From Bacteroidota bacterium (GTDB lineage: Bacteria > Bacteroidota > Bacteroidia > Cytophagales > Cyclobacteriaceae), in NCBI GenBank assembly GCA_016178785.1, contig JACOSO010000055.1, positions 1-36,368 on the forward strand: DNA of 36,368 bases. The letters are read 5' to 3'. Below are positions 23,666 through 32,711 of this stretch, one piece after another (position 1 is the stretch's first letter; every line of letters starts with the position of its first letter). Under the pieces are notes generated by a model. The model had not been told where the DNA came from, did no database searches, and saw nothing but the letters and a program-made list of their open reading frames with translations. The position numbers were made by a program, and so were the translations under genes.

Positions 23666-26647
23666 TTAGAAACCAAACAGTACTTTGGTTGACGAAAGCG
23701 AAGCCGGTGTCTGCGTCTGTACGCGAACAATATAAATTCCAACCGAGTGGCCTGATGAATCAATCGTGTAGGTTTGATTAAGAGTGTCTGGCAGCATCTG
23801 ATCGCTAACTACATGCCCCATGATATCATAAACTTGCAGGCGCACCAATTGGCGCTCTGGCAAGTTGAAAGTGACTTGCAGTGGAGTTCCAGTTCCTCCA
23901 TAGACAGAATAAATTCCTTTTATTTCTTGTGGAAACTGATTGTCATTAGTGAAGAATTCGATATTGTCGATGTACAAATTATTTCCGTTGCCATTGGTAG
24001 CCACAAAGGCAAGACGCACGTTTTCTTTTCCGGTTAACGTGTCAAGGTTAATGTATTGCCTTGTCCACTGCGTATCGCTGCTCGGGGTCCATGAAACGCC
24101 CGAATCCGTATTTTTCAAATCTTTACCGGAAGATGAAAACAATTGTTGCGTAAAATTTTCTCCGCAGTCTGTGGAATAAAAAACTTGGAGGGTTTCGCTA
24201 TTGGGCGATCGGTAGGCATAACTCGTTTCGAAAAAAACACTTGCTTTATTCGCTTTAGAAAAGTCAAGAACGGGAGAAACCAACCATGCCTGTTCGCCAG
24301 CACTCACATTGCTAAAAGCGTCAAACACCATAGAAAGGGTTTTGTTGGTAGATACAGGGTGCCAGATCGATTTGAAATCGGGGCTCATTGTTGTCCACGC
24401 ATCAAAATTTCCATCAAAATTCTGACGGGACGGAATAATATCTGAAGCTGAATTGATGTAGCGACCGGTAGCCAGGCTGTCTTTTATTGATGCTCCGCTT
24501 GTTGTTCCGTTAGGTGATTTTATAACCACTGAATAAGTATTGCTACCATTGGAAAAAGTGGTCTTTGCAAGAGAAATTTCTTTTGAAGCGCCCACATCAA
24601 TCTGGGCCCCGCTTATTTGTTGAGTTGTTTTAAGGTTGTTTATGTAAGCATCGACTGTAAAAGAATTGATCACGGTATTTCCAAGATTCTTTACTTTGAT
24701 AACAGGGGCAGTTGAAGACAAACAGCTCACGGGCGAAGGGCTAACCACCTGGTTAAGTGCAAACGCAGTGATGGGATCGTTCAGAACGGTAACATTGTCT
24801 AAGTATAGATTATTTCCATAAGCGTTGATGCCTTCAAACGCAATTTGGATTCTTTGCCCTACAAATTGATCAAGAGAAATAATTTTAGATGCCCACTGCG
24901 AAGAAGACGGAGTAAATGAGGAGCCTGATGTTGCGGTAGCGAGCGCACTTCCCGACTTATTAAAAATTTCTACCGGAGATGAGTTGAAATCGCATGAAGA
25001 CGAAACCATCACCCGCAAACGGTCATTGCTGCCACCAGTCATTGTTGCGTATGCATAATCAAAACTTATCGAAGCTGTGGTGGCTGTAGTCAGATCAAAT
25101 ACTGGCGTGATCAGCAAATCTAACGCACCGGAGTTTTCGTAGGTATAAAAATCGATATACATCGCGTGGTTTGATCCAGGTAAAGGAATATTTTTCCATG
25201 TATTCAAACCATCATTGTTGATTATAGACCAAGATGCCGGAGTTGAGTTGAATGGCTCTACCAGAGGCAAAGCAGCGGGTAGCGGCACGTAAGTGGAAAT
25301 ACTCAGTGTATCATTTGACGCCTTTCCATCTGCAACTCCATTGGTTTGCAACACTTGAAACGAAAATTTATTCGTTGTTCCTGCAGTCAATGAAACTGGA
25401 GAGAAACTGACGATGGTTTCGTTTTCAGGCGAAAGGTTCAGCGAAGTGAAGTCTTTTGTCTCAATGGAACTTCCGTTAAGCGAAAACCTGATCTGTGATG
25501 AATTAATAATGTTGGATCCAAAATTCCGAATTAAAAGCAAGGGTATGAGATTGCCGCTACAAGCCGTTGCATTTGGAGCATTGATTGATTTTAGCTGAAG
25601 ATCATTCGCCACAGGCACAGGAGCTTGTGATCCTAGCGAGGTAAGCAAGCTCGCCCTGCGTGGACTATTGTTAATGATCACATCCATTCGGCTCACCTGG
25701 CCTTTAGAATAAATATTCATGCAGGCATCATCGGTGTAGTTCATGTAATTAGCATACATCGCGTGTCCGCTGCAATCAATTTGTGTTCCCGATGGACAAG
25801 TACCGTTATAATTTGTGTCTTGAATCGGAGTATCGTCAACATAATCTGTGCTCATGACCGGGTTGCATGAGTTTACATCGCCCCACACGTGGCGCAGTCC
25901 AAAAAAGTGCCCCAACTCGTGCGTAGCTGTTCTTCCGAGATTATACTCATTCAAAAGATTAAAACTTCCTGCCTGTGATGTTCCAAACGCTTGATAATCG
26001 ATCACTACACCATCTGTAAGGCGATCGTTCGATGCGTCTTCCAATCCTTTCAATGTAGAGGAAACCGGAAGCTGCGTGTATCCGAGCAATCCACCACTCA
26101 AATTTACTATCCAAATGTTCAGATAATCCTCGGCAGGCCAGTAGCTCAGTGCTTTGACGCGATAATTATCTGAAATATCCCAAGAAGTTTGAGTGCCTTT
26201 GACTCTATTGATTCCGGTAGTTGCCTGCCCATTGGGATCTTGCTTTGCCATCACAAAAGTGATCTGGAATTTACCTGCCACAGGTTTAAACTCATCAAGC
26301 GTTTTGATGGTATCGGCATTCAATCTTTGGAAATCATTATTGAGGACGGTGAGTTGAGAAAGAATTTGCGCGTCAGAAATATTTGACCCTGTGCCAATTG
26401 CTTCTCCATTATGAATGACATGCACCACAATCGGGACAACATAATTTCCCGAGGCAATTCTGTCTGCGCTAAATGTTTGCAGCCTCTGTGTCATCTTACC
26501 CTTCACCCAGGATTCAAACTGATCTTTGGTCTCCCTGGCAGGTCTTTGCTGCTGAAGAAGCTTCTGATACGCTACCGTTCCGCAACGATCTTGAGCAGTT
26601 ATAAGAGTAGTCGAAAGAAGAAAAAGACAGAACGTTAGTCGAAACAT
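23666..26647 (-). CDS. M43-family (cytophagalysin-like) secreted metalloprotease with T9SS domain
   Basis: The protein has 993 residues. The signal peptide (1-19) is cut near TAQD. A propeptide-like stretch leads to the metzincin domain. HELGHFFGLRH (H243, E244, H247, H253) is the extended zinc motif, and NYMNYTDDACMN around residues 297-308 holds the Met-turn and conserved cysteines of M43 pappalysin-like proteases. Next come CARDB-like beta domains and two MAM/jelly-roll-type modules, each ending in the same signature NNLYLDNVTV / NNLYIDNIEF. The C-terminal about 75 residues (GIYSVYGGTGTPLQVTFNLPERQ...VGIYIVRVQTQ...KVLFGF) are a type A T9SS sorting domain. It is an exported protease, probably for protein or gelatin breakdown. 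A heptad repeat lies upstream of the ATG. Confidence 0.93.
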   Translation of the reverse strand: MFRLTFCLFLLSTTLITAQDRCGTVAYQKLLQQQRPARETKDQFESWVKGKMTQRLQTFSADRIASGNYVVPIVVHVIHNGEAIGTGSNISDAQILSQLTVLNNDFQRLNADTIKTLDEFKPVAGKFQITFVMAKQDPNGQATTGINRVKGTQTSWDISDNYRVKALSYWPAEDYLNIWIVNLSGGLLGYTQLPVSSTLKGLEDASNDRLTDGVVIDYQAFGTSQAGSFNLLNEYNLGRTATHELGHFFGLRHVWGDVNSCNPVMSTDYVDDTPIQDTNYNGTCPSGTQIDCSGHAMYANYMNYTDDACMNIYSKGQVSRMDVIINNSPRRASLLTSLGSQAPVPVANDLQLKSINAPNATACSGNLIPLLLIRNFGSNIINSSQIRFSLNGSSIETKDFTSLNLSPENETIVSFSPVSLTAGTTNKFSFQVLQTNGVADGKASNDTLSISTYVPLPAALPLVEPFNSTPASWSIINNDGLNTWKNIPLPGSNHAMYIDFYTYENSGALDLLITPVFDLTTATTASISFDYAYATMTGGSNDRLRVMVSSSCDFNSSPVEIFNKSGSALATATSGSSFTPSSSQWASKIISLDQFVGQRIQIAFEGINAYGNNLYLDNVTVLNDPITAFALNQVVSPSPVSCLSSTAPVIKVKNLGNTVINSFTVDAYINNLKTTQQISGAQIDVGASKEISLAKTTFSNGSNTYSVVIKSPNGTTSGASIKDSLATGRYINSASDIIPSRQNFDGNFDAWTTMSPDFKSIWHPVSTNKTLSMVFDAFSNVSAGEQAWLVSPVLDFSKANKASVFFETSYAYRSPNSETLQVFYSTDCGENFTQQLFSSSGKDLKNTDSGVSWTPSSDTQWTRQYINLDTLTGKENVRLAFVATNGNGNNLYIDNIEFFTNDNQFPQEIKGIYSVYGGTGTPLQVTFNLPERQLVRLQVYDIMGHVVSDQMLPDTLNQTYTIDSSGHSVGIYIVRVQTQTPASLSSTKVLFGF

Positions 26648-26723
26648 AATCCTGCAAGATAATTCTAAACGAATGAAAATGAATAAGAGTATCTGCAGAA
26701 AGGTAATCGTGAGTCAATCACAA

Positions 26724-26825
26724 TCTTAAAATTCAAAATTTCAATTTCAAATTCAAAATTTGAAAGAAATGGGGAATCAAATTCGAGAACCCAATTTGAA
26801 GTTTTGAATCTGAAATCTTGAATTG
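26724..26825. repeat. Heptad repeat with inverted arms
   Basis: The left arm (about 26724-26764) repeats AAAATTC/AAAATTT/CAATTTC units. The right arm (about 26786-26825) carries the complement type (TTTGAAGTTTTGAATCTGAA). The two arms flank a core of about 20 bases. The block occupies the gap between the Nfu-like stop and the metalloprotease promoter region and could fold as a long imperfect hairpin. Confidence 0.75.
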
Positions 26826-27089
26826 CTATACGAGATTTGTCACTTCAATCGATTTGATTTCAGGAACGGAGCGTTTGATCGCTTCCTCCACTCCGGCTTT
26901 GAAAGTCATTGTGGACATAGGGCATGAGTGGCAATTGCCTACGAACTCGAGTTTTAAAATTTTATCTTCGGTTACTTCAAGCACGCGAATGTTTCCTCCA
27001 TCTGCTTCGAGGTACGGGCGGATACTGTCAAGCGATGCCTCGATCCGCATTGTGATGTCATCTGTTTTGGTCTCAATTATATCCATCAA
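26826..27089 (-). CDS. NifU C-terminal domain (Nfu-like) iron-sulfur scaffold
   Basis: This 87-residue protein consists of one Nfu domain. IRPYLEADGGNIRVLEV (23-39) is the family signature, and GNCHSCPMSTMTFKAGVEEAI carries the CxxC pair C53 and C56 that holds a 4Fe-4S cluster between two monomers. It delivers clusters to target proteins in the cytoplasm. Its ATG overlaps the TGA of the Mrp gene by four bases, so the two iron-sulfur factors are co-translated. A second ATG one codon downstream (27086) is equally possible. Confidence 0.93.
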   Translation of the reverse strand: MMDIIETKTDDITMRIEASLDSIRPYLEADGGNIRVLEVTEDKILKLEFVGNCHSCPMSTMTFKAGVEEAIKRSVPEIKSIEVTNLV

Positions 27090-28180
27090 ACCGTTAATTC
27101 AACTTTCTTAGTCAAGGCAAAGTTAGCATTTCTTATGGCAACCTGTTGTGCCAGGTTTTCCGCAAGCTCCCGGAAAGCTTTTGATGTCTCGCCTTCTTTC
27201 ATCACGGCAGGCAAGCCACTGTCTCCACTTTCGCGAATACCTTGCACTAGCGGAATCTGTCCGAGCAAAGGAACACCGAATTTCTCAGCTAAGTTCTTGC
27301 CACCGTCTTTTCCGAAAATAAAATACTTGTTGTTGGGCAATTCTTCTGGCGTGAAGTAGGCCATATTTTCTACAACTCCTAACACAGGCACATTGATTTG
27401 CGGCTGCTTGAACATAGCCAAGCCTTTCATGGCATCAGCAATAGCTACTTTTTGCGGAGTAGTTACAATCACGGCCCCTGTCACAGGCACCGTTTGCACC
27501 AACGTGAGATGAATATCACTGGTGCCCGGAGGGAGATCGATCAATAAATAATCAAGTTCGCCCCAATCGGCATCATTGATGAATTGTTTCAAAGCTGCGC
27601 TTGCCATTGGTCCCCTCCAAACCACTGCACTTTCCGGTGGGGCGAGAAACCCTATTGAAATTAATTTAACCCCGTATTGTTCAAGCGGCACAATGATATT
27701 TTTGCCGTTCACCACCTTCACTTCGGGTTGTTCGCGTTCACAGTTAAACATCACGGGAATGGATGGCCCAAAAATATCCGCATCGATCAATCCAACTCTC
27801 GCTCCCGACTGCGCAAGAGCAACGGCCAAGTTGGTAGTGACCGTGGATTTACCCACACCACCTTTGCCTGAAGCAATTGCAATGATATTTTTTACCCCCG
27901 AGAGAAGCTGGGCATTATCGCGAAGTGAGGTGACAGAAGATGTCATTTTAATTTCGAGTTGTACCTCGCTTCCAACTATTTTTCTGACGGCATCTTCGCA
28001 GTCCTGTCTGATTTTTTCTTTCAATGGGCAGGCAGGTGTAGTAAGGACAACAGTAAAAGAAATTTTGCTTTCAGCAACGGCAACGTCCTTCACCATCCCC
28101 AGCGTGACCAAATCTTTTTTGAGATCCGGATCGTGAACTGTGGATAGAGCTTTGAGAATATCGGATTGATTGAACTTCAT
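27086..28180 (-). CDS. Mrp/ApbC-type P-loop ATPase, iron-sulfur carrier
   Basis: I place the start at the ATG 28178-28180 (MKFNQSDILKALSTVHDP), giving 364 residues; the 14 extra upstream residues look non-coding. Residues 1-90 form the MIP18/DUF59 domain (VHDPDLKKDLVTLGMVKDV, TPACPLKEKIRQDCE). The MinD-like ATPase follows with the deviant Walker A IASGKGGVGKSTVTTNLA, LIDADIFGPSIPVMF, and LLIDLPPGTSDIHLT. At the site where ApbC/Mrp usually has CxxC, this protein reads AYFTPEELPNNKYFIFGKDGG, so the dimer-bridging cluster cysteines are absent. It is co-translated with the Nfu-like protein, which supports a role in Fe-S cluster handling. Confidence 0.94.
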   Translation of the reverse strand: MKFNQSDILKALSTVHDPDLKKDLVTLGMVKDVAVAESKISFTVVLTTPACPLKEKIRQDCEDAVRKIVGSEVQLEIKMTSSVTSLRDNAQLLSGVKNIIAIASGKGGVGKSTVTTNLAVALAQSGARVGLIDADIFGPSIPVMFNCEREQPEVKVVNGKNIIVPLEQYGVKLISIGFLAPPESAVVWRGPMASAALKQFINDADWGELDYLLIDLPPGTSDIHLTLVQTVPVTGAVIVTTPQKVAIADAMKGLAMFKQPQINVPVLGVVENMAYFTPEELPNNKYFIFGKDGGKNLAEKFGVPLLGQIPLVQGIRESGDSGLPAVMKEGETSKAFRELAENLAQQVAIRNANFALTKKVELTV

Positions 28181-28292
28181 GTTGCTGAACGATAAACTAA
28201 TTTTAAGGAAATTGGTTCGCAAGGTAAGGAGAAATGAGAAAGTAATCTCATCTACAATAAACTCATTAAAGTTTAGTTAAATTGAAATAAAG

Positions 28293-28847
28293 ATGCTGGC
28301 TATGACCTCAAAACTCACCAATTATTTCTTTCTGGTCTCCCTGCAGTTATTTTCAGTGAGTGCCTTCAGCCAGAAAGTTCCAAGCTCAACTGGCTCAAAA
28401 GTTTCTCAAGAAGATGCCCAAGCGGCACTCAACTTTCACAACAAAGTGCGAAAAGATGTGGGCTCCCCCCCACTGGAATGGTCTGTTGAGCTTTCCAAAT
28501 ACGCTCAAGCCTGGGCCGATCATTTGGCCAAGGATAATAATTGCAAAATGCAGCATCGACCACACGAAGGAAAGTGGAAACAAATCCACGGTGAAAATAT
28601 TTTTTGGGGAAGTGCTTCTGATTACAACACCCAAGACGCTTCCGAATCGTGGTACAGTGAGATCAAAGATTACAAACACGGACCTTTAACAAACTCTAAC
28701 TGGTATAACACAGGTCATTACACCCAGATTGTCTGGAAAAACACCACGAAAGTTGGAATTGCACAAGCCACTTGCCCAACTGGTGCCATCATTATCGTTG
28801 GCAATTATGACCCACCCGGAAATTATATGGGTGAGAAGGCGTATTAA
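28293..28847 (+). CDS. Secreted CAP-domain (SCP/PR-1-like) protein
   Basis: The protein has 184 residues; ATG at 28293 or three codons later at 28302. A signal peptide ends near SAFSQ. The CAP domain shows NFHNKVRKDVGSPPLEWSVELSKYAQAWADHLA, then MQHRPHEGKWKQIHGENIFWG (H and E of the putative metal site), then NTGHYTQIVWKNTTKVGIA (second H) and IIVGNYDPPGNYMGEKAY. It is the short, single-domain form common in bacteria. Proteins of this fold bind sterols or lipids or act as proteases in eukaryotes; the bacterial role is unclear. It stands alone, 84 bases before dnaG and with that gene's own promoter in between. Confidence 0.92.
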   Translation: MLAMTSKLTNYFFLVSLQLFSVSAFSQKVPSSTGSKVSQEDAQAALNFHNKVRKDVGSPPLEWSVELSKYAQAWADHLAKDNNCKMQHRPHEGKWKQIHGENIFWGSASDYNTQDASESWYSEIKDYKHGPLTNSNWYNTGHYTQIVWKNTTKVGIAQATCPTGAIIIVGNYDPPGNYMGEKAY

Positions 28848-28857
28848 AGACATTCCT

Positions 28858-28869
28858 TGATAATTATCA
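28858..28869. promoter_or_regulatory. Perfect 12-base palindrome upstream of the dnaG promoter
   Basis: TGATAATTATCA is a perfect inverted repeat ending 12 bases before the -33 element of the dnaG promoter. It could be an operator or chance in AT-rich DNA. Confidence 0.3.
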
Positions 28870-28881
28870 GAAATTTGATCC

Positions 28882-28912
28882 TTGCTGCTCGCGTAGCCAA
28901 CCGTTATCTTTG
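28882..28912 (+). promoter_or_regulatory. Promoter of dnaG
   Basis: TTG (28882-28884), a 20-base spacer and TATCTTTG (28905-28912) are an exact match to the Bacteroidota TTG/TAnnTTTG promoter. The start codon lies 19 bases after the -7 element, so the leader is very short and has no obvious Shine-Dalgarno sequence. Confidence 0.7.
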
Positions 28913-28931
28913 CCCTTCAATCTCTTGAATT

Positions 28932-30860
28932 TTGATCACCCGCGAGACTATTGAAGAAGTCAAAAACCGCATCGATATTTATGATGTGGTGAGCGATTTC
29001 GTGTCTCTTAAAAAGTCGGGACAGAATTATAAGGGCCTAAGTCCGTTCAACAACGAGAAGACCCCTTCTTTTTTTGTCGTTCCGGCCAAAGGCATTTTCA
29101 AAGATTTTAGCAGCGGCAAAGGTGGTGATGCTTTCACCTTTGTGATGGAGCATGAAAAGATGAGCTACGCTGAGGCCATCCGCTACCTTGCCAAAAAATA
29201 TGGAGTGGAAATAAAGGAAGATCGGTCTTCCACTGAATCTAAGGAGGTGCAAAGTGAGCGCGAGTCTCTTTACATCTTAATGAACTTTGCCAAGGATTTT
29301 TATAAAAATACATTAACTCAATCGGAAGAAGGTAGGAGCATCGGACTGAGTTACTTTCGCGAGCGGGGGTTCAATGACCGCACTCTTGAAAAATTTGAAC
29401 TTGGTTATGCGCTCGAAGGTTGGGAACATTTTAGCAAAGAGGCAATCGCCAAAGGCTACAATAAAGATCTCCTTGAAAAGACCGGGCTCGTTGTAAAAAA
29501 AGAAGATGGATCAAGTTACGATCGCTTTCGCGGACGTGTGATTTTTCCCGTGCATGGGCTTTCAGGAAAAGTTGTCGCATTTGGTGCGCGCATGTTGGGT
29601 AAGGAGAAGAATCAGCCCAAGTATATCAATTCACCTGAGACTGACATCTATCACAAAAGTGATGTGCTCTACGGTTTGTACCAGGGCAAGAATGCCATTC
29701 GGCAACATGATGTTTGTTATTTAGTAGAAGGCTACACCGATGTGATCTCGATGCATCAGGCAGATGTAGAAAATGTAGTAGCATCGAGCGGCACTGCGCT
29801 GACAGAAAGCCAGATCAAACTCATTCGCAGGTTCACTGAAAACATCACTGTGCTCTTCGATGGAGATAATGCCGGCATTAAAGCCGCCCTTCGTGGCATT
29901 GATATGATTTTGCGTGGCGGCCTCAACGTGCGTGTATTGCTCTTTCCCGATGGCGAAGACCCTGATAGCTTTTCAAGAAAGGTTGGCACAACAGAATTTC
30001 AAAAGTATTTAAAAGAGCATACTCAGGATTTCGTTTCGTTTAAAGCTGGTCTCTATGCGAAAGAAGCTGCGGGCGATCCGATTCGGAAAGCAGAATCCAT
30101 TAAAGAAATTGTTTCGAGCATTGCCTTCATTCCAGATCCTATCAAGCGGTCCGTTTATATCCAGGAGACAAGCAATCTCCTAAAAATTGGAGAATCTGTT
30201 CTGTTAACAGAGTTGAATAAGATTTTAATTCAGGAACGAAGGAAGAATGAAAAGGAAAATCTGCGCAGTCAGGTTGTCGAAGAAACTGCAATTCTTATTG
30301 AAGACATAGGTGGACAAGTAAAGATCGATCCACAGAGCCTGGTTTATTATCAAGAGCGAGAGACCATTCGCTTGCTTCTCAACTACGCAGATCAAACGGT
30401 GGAAGAATCCAAGCTTTCAGATTTTCTTTTGCATGAGTTGGAAGACGTTGAATTCACCAACGAAGTATTTAAATCCATCTATCAAAAATTTAAGGAAGCC
30501 GCACACCATCATCAACAAATCAAAAGTGATTATTTTTTGCACGAGGGGAACGATGTAATTAAATCTGCCGTTTCAGAATTGATCACTTCACGATATGATA
30601 TCAGTCCGCATTGGGGAGATAAGTTTCATATTCATATTCCAAAAGAAAAAGACATGCTCAACGAAATGGCATTGTCGAATGTCTTGCGATTGAAATTTCG
30701 GGTAGTGCAGAAAATGATGGAAGACAATTTACAGAAAGTGAAAAATGCAGAATCATCAGGCAATTGGGATGAGCTGGACAAAGTACTGGAAATACAAACA
30801 GGTTTAAAAAAAGCAGAGAGTGAATTGGCCGGGAGTTTAGGAATAGTTGTGGCGAAATAG
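28932..30860 (+). CDS. dnaG: DNA primase without zinc ligands
   Basis: This 642-residue primase makes RNA primers at the replication fork. It starts with TTG at 28932. The N-terminal zinc-ribbon region keeps its framework (GLSPFNNEKTPSFFVVPAKGIFKDFSSGKGGDAFTF, 35-70), but the four positions that carry Cys/His/Cys/Cys in E. coli DnaG (40, 43, 61, 64) are S37, N40, D58 and S61, with spacing preserved. The catalytic RNAP-basic region follows (DRFRGRVIFPVHG, YINSPETDIYHKSDVLYGL). The TOPRIM part has LVEGYTDVISMHQ and LFDGDNAGIKAALRG. A C-terminal helicase-binding region (about 450-640) completes it. Length is normal for the family. It has its own promoter and is followed by ribBA after 21 bases. 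Confidence 0.96.
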   Translation: MITRETIEEVKNRIDIYDVVSDFVSLKKSGQNYKGLSPFNNEKTPSFFVVPAKGIFKDFSSGKGGDAFTFVMEHEKMSYAEAIRYLAKKYGVEIKEDRSSTESKEVQSERESLYILMNFAKDFYKNTLTQSEEGRSIGLSYFRERGFNDRTLEKFELGYALEGWEHFSKEAIAKGYNKDLLEKTGLVVKKEDGSSYDRFRGRVIFPVHGLSGKVVAFGARMLGKEKNQPKYINSPETDIYHKSDVLYGLYQGKNAIRQHDVCYLVEGYTDVISMHQADVENVVASSGTALTESQIKLIRRFTENITVLFDGDNAGIKAALRGIDMILRGGLNVRVLLFPDGEDPDSFSRKVGTTEFQKYLKEHTQDFVSFKAGLYAKEAAGDPIRKAESIKEIVSSIAFIPDPIKRSVYIQETSNLLKIGESVLLTELNKILIQERRKNEKENLRSQVVEETAILIEDIGGQVKIDPQSLVYYQERETIRLLLNYADQTVEESKLSDFLLHELEDVEFTNEVFKSIYQKFKEAAHHHQQIKSDYFLHEGNDVIKSAVSELITSRYDISPHWGDKFHIHIPKEKDMLNEMALSNVLRLKFRVVQKMMEDNLQKVKNAESSGNWDELDKVLEIQTGLKKAESELAGSLGIVVAK

Positions 30861-30881
30861 TATCAAGAAAATAAGAATTGA

Positions 30882-32099
30882 ATGAGCAACAAAATAAAAA
30901 TAGATACCATCGAAGAGGCAATCGAAGAAATTCGTAATGGTAAACTGGTAATTGTAGTCGATGACGAAGACCGCGAAAACGAAGGCGATTTTATCTGTGC
31001 GGCAGAGTGCGTCACTCCCGAGATCATCAATTTCATGTCGAAAGAAGGACGAGGATTGATCTGCGCTCCTCTGATTGAAAGTCGTTGCGAAGAATTGAAA
31101 CTCGAATTGATGGTTGGAAAAAATACGGCTGCATTTGAGACTCCCTTTACCGTTTCAGTCGATTTAATTGGGTACGGATGTACTACTGGAATTTCCGCAC
31201 ATGATCGATTCAGAACTATCAAAGCGCTTGCCGACCCTGAAACAAAGCCTGAAGAACTTGGCAAGCCCGGCCATATTTTTCCACTGCGGGCGAAAAAAGA
31301 AGGTGTACTTCGCAGAAGTGGCCACACGGAAGCTGCCATTGACTTGGCTAAACTGGCGGGCTTCAGACCTGCCGGTGTCTTAGTAGAGATCATGAATGAA
31401 GACGGCACGATGGCGCGTCTTCCGGACTTAAGAAAAGTAGCAGACAAATTCAATTTGAAATTGATCACCATCAAAGACCTTATCGCATTTCGAATGAAAG
31501 CGGAAAGTCAGATCAAGCGCCAAATTGATGTAAACATGCCCACAGCTTATGGTGATTTTAAATTGGTTGCCTATGAAGAACCGGCAACGCAAGAAATCCA
31601 CATGGCCCTCGTTAAAGGGGAATGGAAAAAAGATGAGCCTGTGATGGTGCGTGTTCACTCCTCCTGCGTTACAGGAGATATTTTTGGATCTTGCAGATGC
31701 GATTGTGGCTCCCAACTGCACAACGCCATGATGATGGTGGAGAATGAAGGCAAAGGTGTGGTGCTGTACATGAAACAGGAAGGTCGGGGCATTGGATTGC
31801 TCAATAAATTGAAAGCATACAAACTTCAGGAAGGGGGATTGGATACCGTTGAAGCCAACCTCCAACTCGGCTTTGATATGGACAATCGCGATTACGGAAT
31901 CGGTGCACAAATTTTGCACGACCTCGGCATTTCAAAAATCAGATTGATCACCAATAACCCAAAGAAAAGAGTTGGCTTGATGGGCTATGGATTGGAGATC
32001 GTTGAAAATATTCCCATCGAGATTGCACCCAATCCACACAACGAAAAATACTTGCAAACCAAACGCGATAAGCTCGGTCATTTGATTTTGAAAAAGTAA
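30882..32099 (+). CDS. ribBA: Bifunctional 3,4-dihydroxy-2-butanone-4-phosphate synthase / GTP cyclohydrolase II
   Basis: This 405-residue fusion catalyses both entry reactions of riboflavin synthesis. The N-terminal RibB domain (1 to about 205) shows [41 protein letters not shown] and [16 protein letters not shown] with the expected acidic and His residues. The C-terminal RibA domain (about 210-405) shows [21 protein letters not shown], where the first cysteine and the last two form the zinc site, then [18 protein letters not shown] and [15 protein letters not shown] NNPKK. All catalytic residues I can check are present. No FMN riboswitch precedes it, as only 21 bases separate it from dnaG. 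Its TAA shares one base with the next ATG (TAATG). Confidence 0.97.
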   Translation: MSNKIKIDTIEEAIEEIRNGKLVIVVDDEDRENEGDFICAAECVTPEIINFMSKEGRGLICAPLIESRCEELKLELMVGKNTAAFETPFTVSVDLIGYGCTTGISAHDRFRTIKALADPETKPEELGKPGHIFPLRAKKEGVLRRSGHTEAAIDLAKLAGFRPAGVLVEIMNEDGTMARLPDLRKVADKFNLKLITIKDLIAFRMKAESQIKRQIDVNMPTAYGDFKLVAYEEPATQEIHMALVKGEWKKDEPVMVRVHSSCVTGDIFGSCRCDCGSQLHNAMMMVENEGKGVVLYMKQEGRGIGLLNKLKAYKLQEGGLDTVEANLQLGFDMDNRDYGIGAQILHDLGISKIRLITNNPKKRVGLMGYGLEIVENIPIEIAPNPHNEKYLQTKRDKLGHLILKK

Positions 32100-32707
32100 T
32101 GAAGGTTGTTTTATTTTTTGTTGCCTCTATCCTGTCGGTAAATTCATTCGCACAGACTTTCCCATTTGACTTTTGGAATGATGGCAAAGTTGTATTGGAG
32201 TCGGGTGATACCATCAGAGGCTCTGTCAAATATGACCTTCAAGATTTATTGCAGGTGAAACATGACGGAAGGCTTGAAAGTTTTTCGGCACGCAAAGTGG
32301 TGTTTTTTGAAATTTTTGATCAGACCTACAAGAGATACCGCCATTTTTACTCCCTTCCTTTTTCTCCAACAGGAGGATACAAAACACCTGTTTTCTTTGA
32401 AGCCCTTACCGAAGGAAAAATCACGTTACTCTCGCGAGAGAAAATTGAATACCGTACTTATTCCTCCCCGTTCTTTTATTATGGCGGGTATTCCTCGCGA
32501 ATGATCTTGGTGAATATTTATTACCTCCTCAGAGAAAACGGCAACATCGAAGAATTTAACGGCAAGCGAAATGACTGGTACGATCTGATGGGCAACAAGG
32601 AGAACGATGTACACGCCTACGTAAAAGACAACAAGCTTGATTTCGACCGCAAATACGATTTGAAGAGAATAATAGATTACTACAATTCATTTTATAGCTC
32701 AAGATAA
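32099..32707 (+). CDS. Secreted protein of unknown function
   Basis: The protein has 202 residues with a signal peptide (1-19) ending NSFAQ. The mature part begins with a beta-rich segment, GKVVLESGDTIRGSVKYDLQDLLQVKHDGRLESFSARKVVFFEIFDQ. This pattern (request for a value, then K-V-x-x-F-E) recurs in short exported Bacteroidota proteins I know only as hypothetical. It ends with a Tyr-rich tail. It is translationally coupled to ribBA and followed four bases later by surE, so it is part of a ribBA-surE operon, but nothing in it suggests a role in riboflavin metabolism. Confidence 0.8.
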   Translation: MKVVLFFVASILSVNSFAQTFPFDFWNDGKVVLESGDTIRGSVKYDLQDLLQVKHDGRLESFSARKVVFFEIFDQTYKRYRHFYSLPFSPTGGYKTPVFFEALTEGKITLLSREKIEYRTYSSPFFYYGGYSSRMILVNIYYLLRENGNIEEFNGKRNDWYDLMGNKENDVHAYVKDNKLDFDRKYDLKRIIDYYNSFYSSR

Positions 32708-32711
32708 TGTC

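Noticed and set aside
27576..28136. A 186-residue plus-strand ORF opposite the Mrp ATPase.
   Set aside because: Antisense shadow; its sequence is the Ser/Thr/Pro-rich translation typical of a complementary frame.
30861..30881. FMN riboswitch before ribBA.
   Set aside because: Only 21 bases separate dnaG and ribBA, far too short for an FMN aptamer.
30863..31474. A 203-residue minus-strand ORF opposite ribBA.
   Set aside because: ribBA has all catalytic residues on the plus strand; the antisense frame has no domain or start context.
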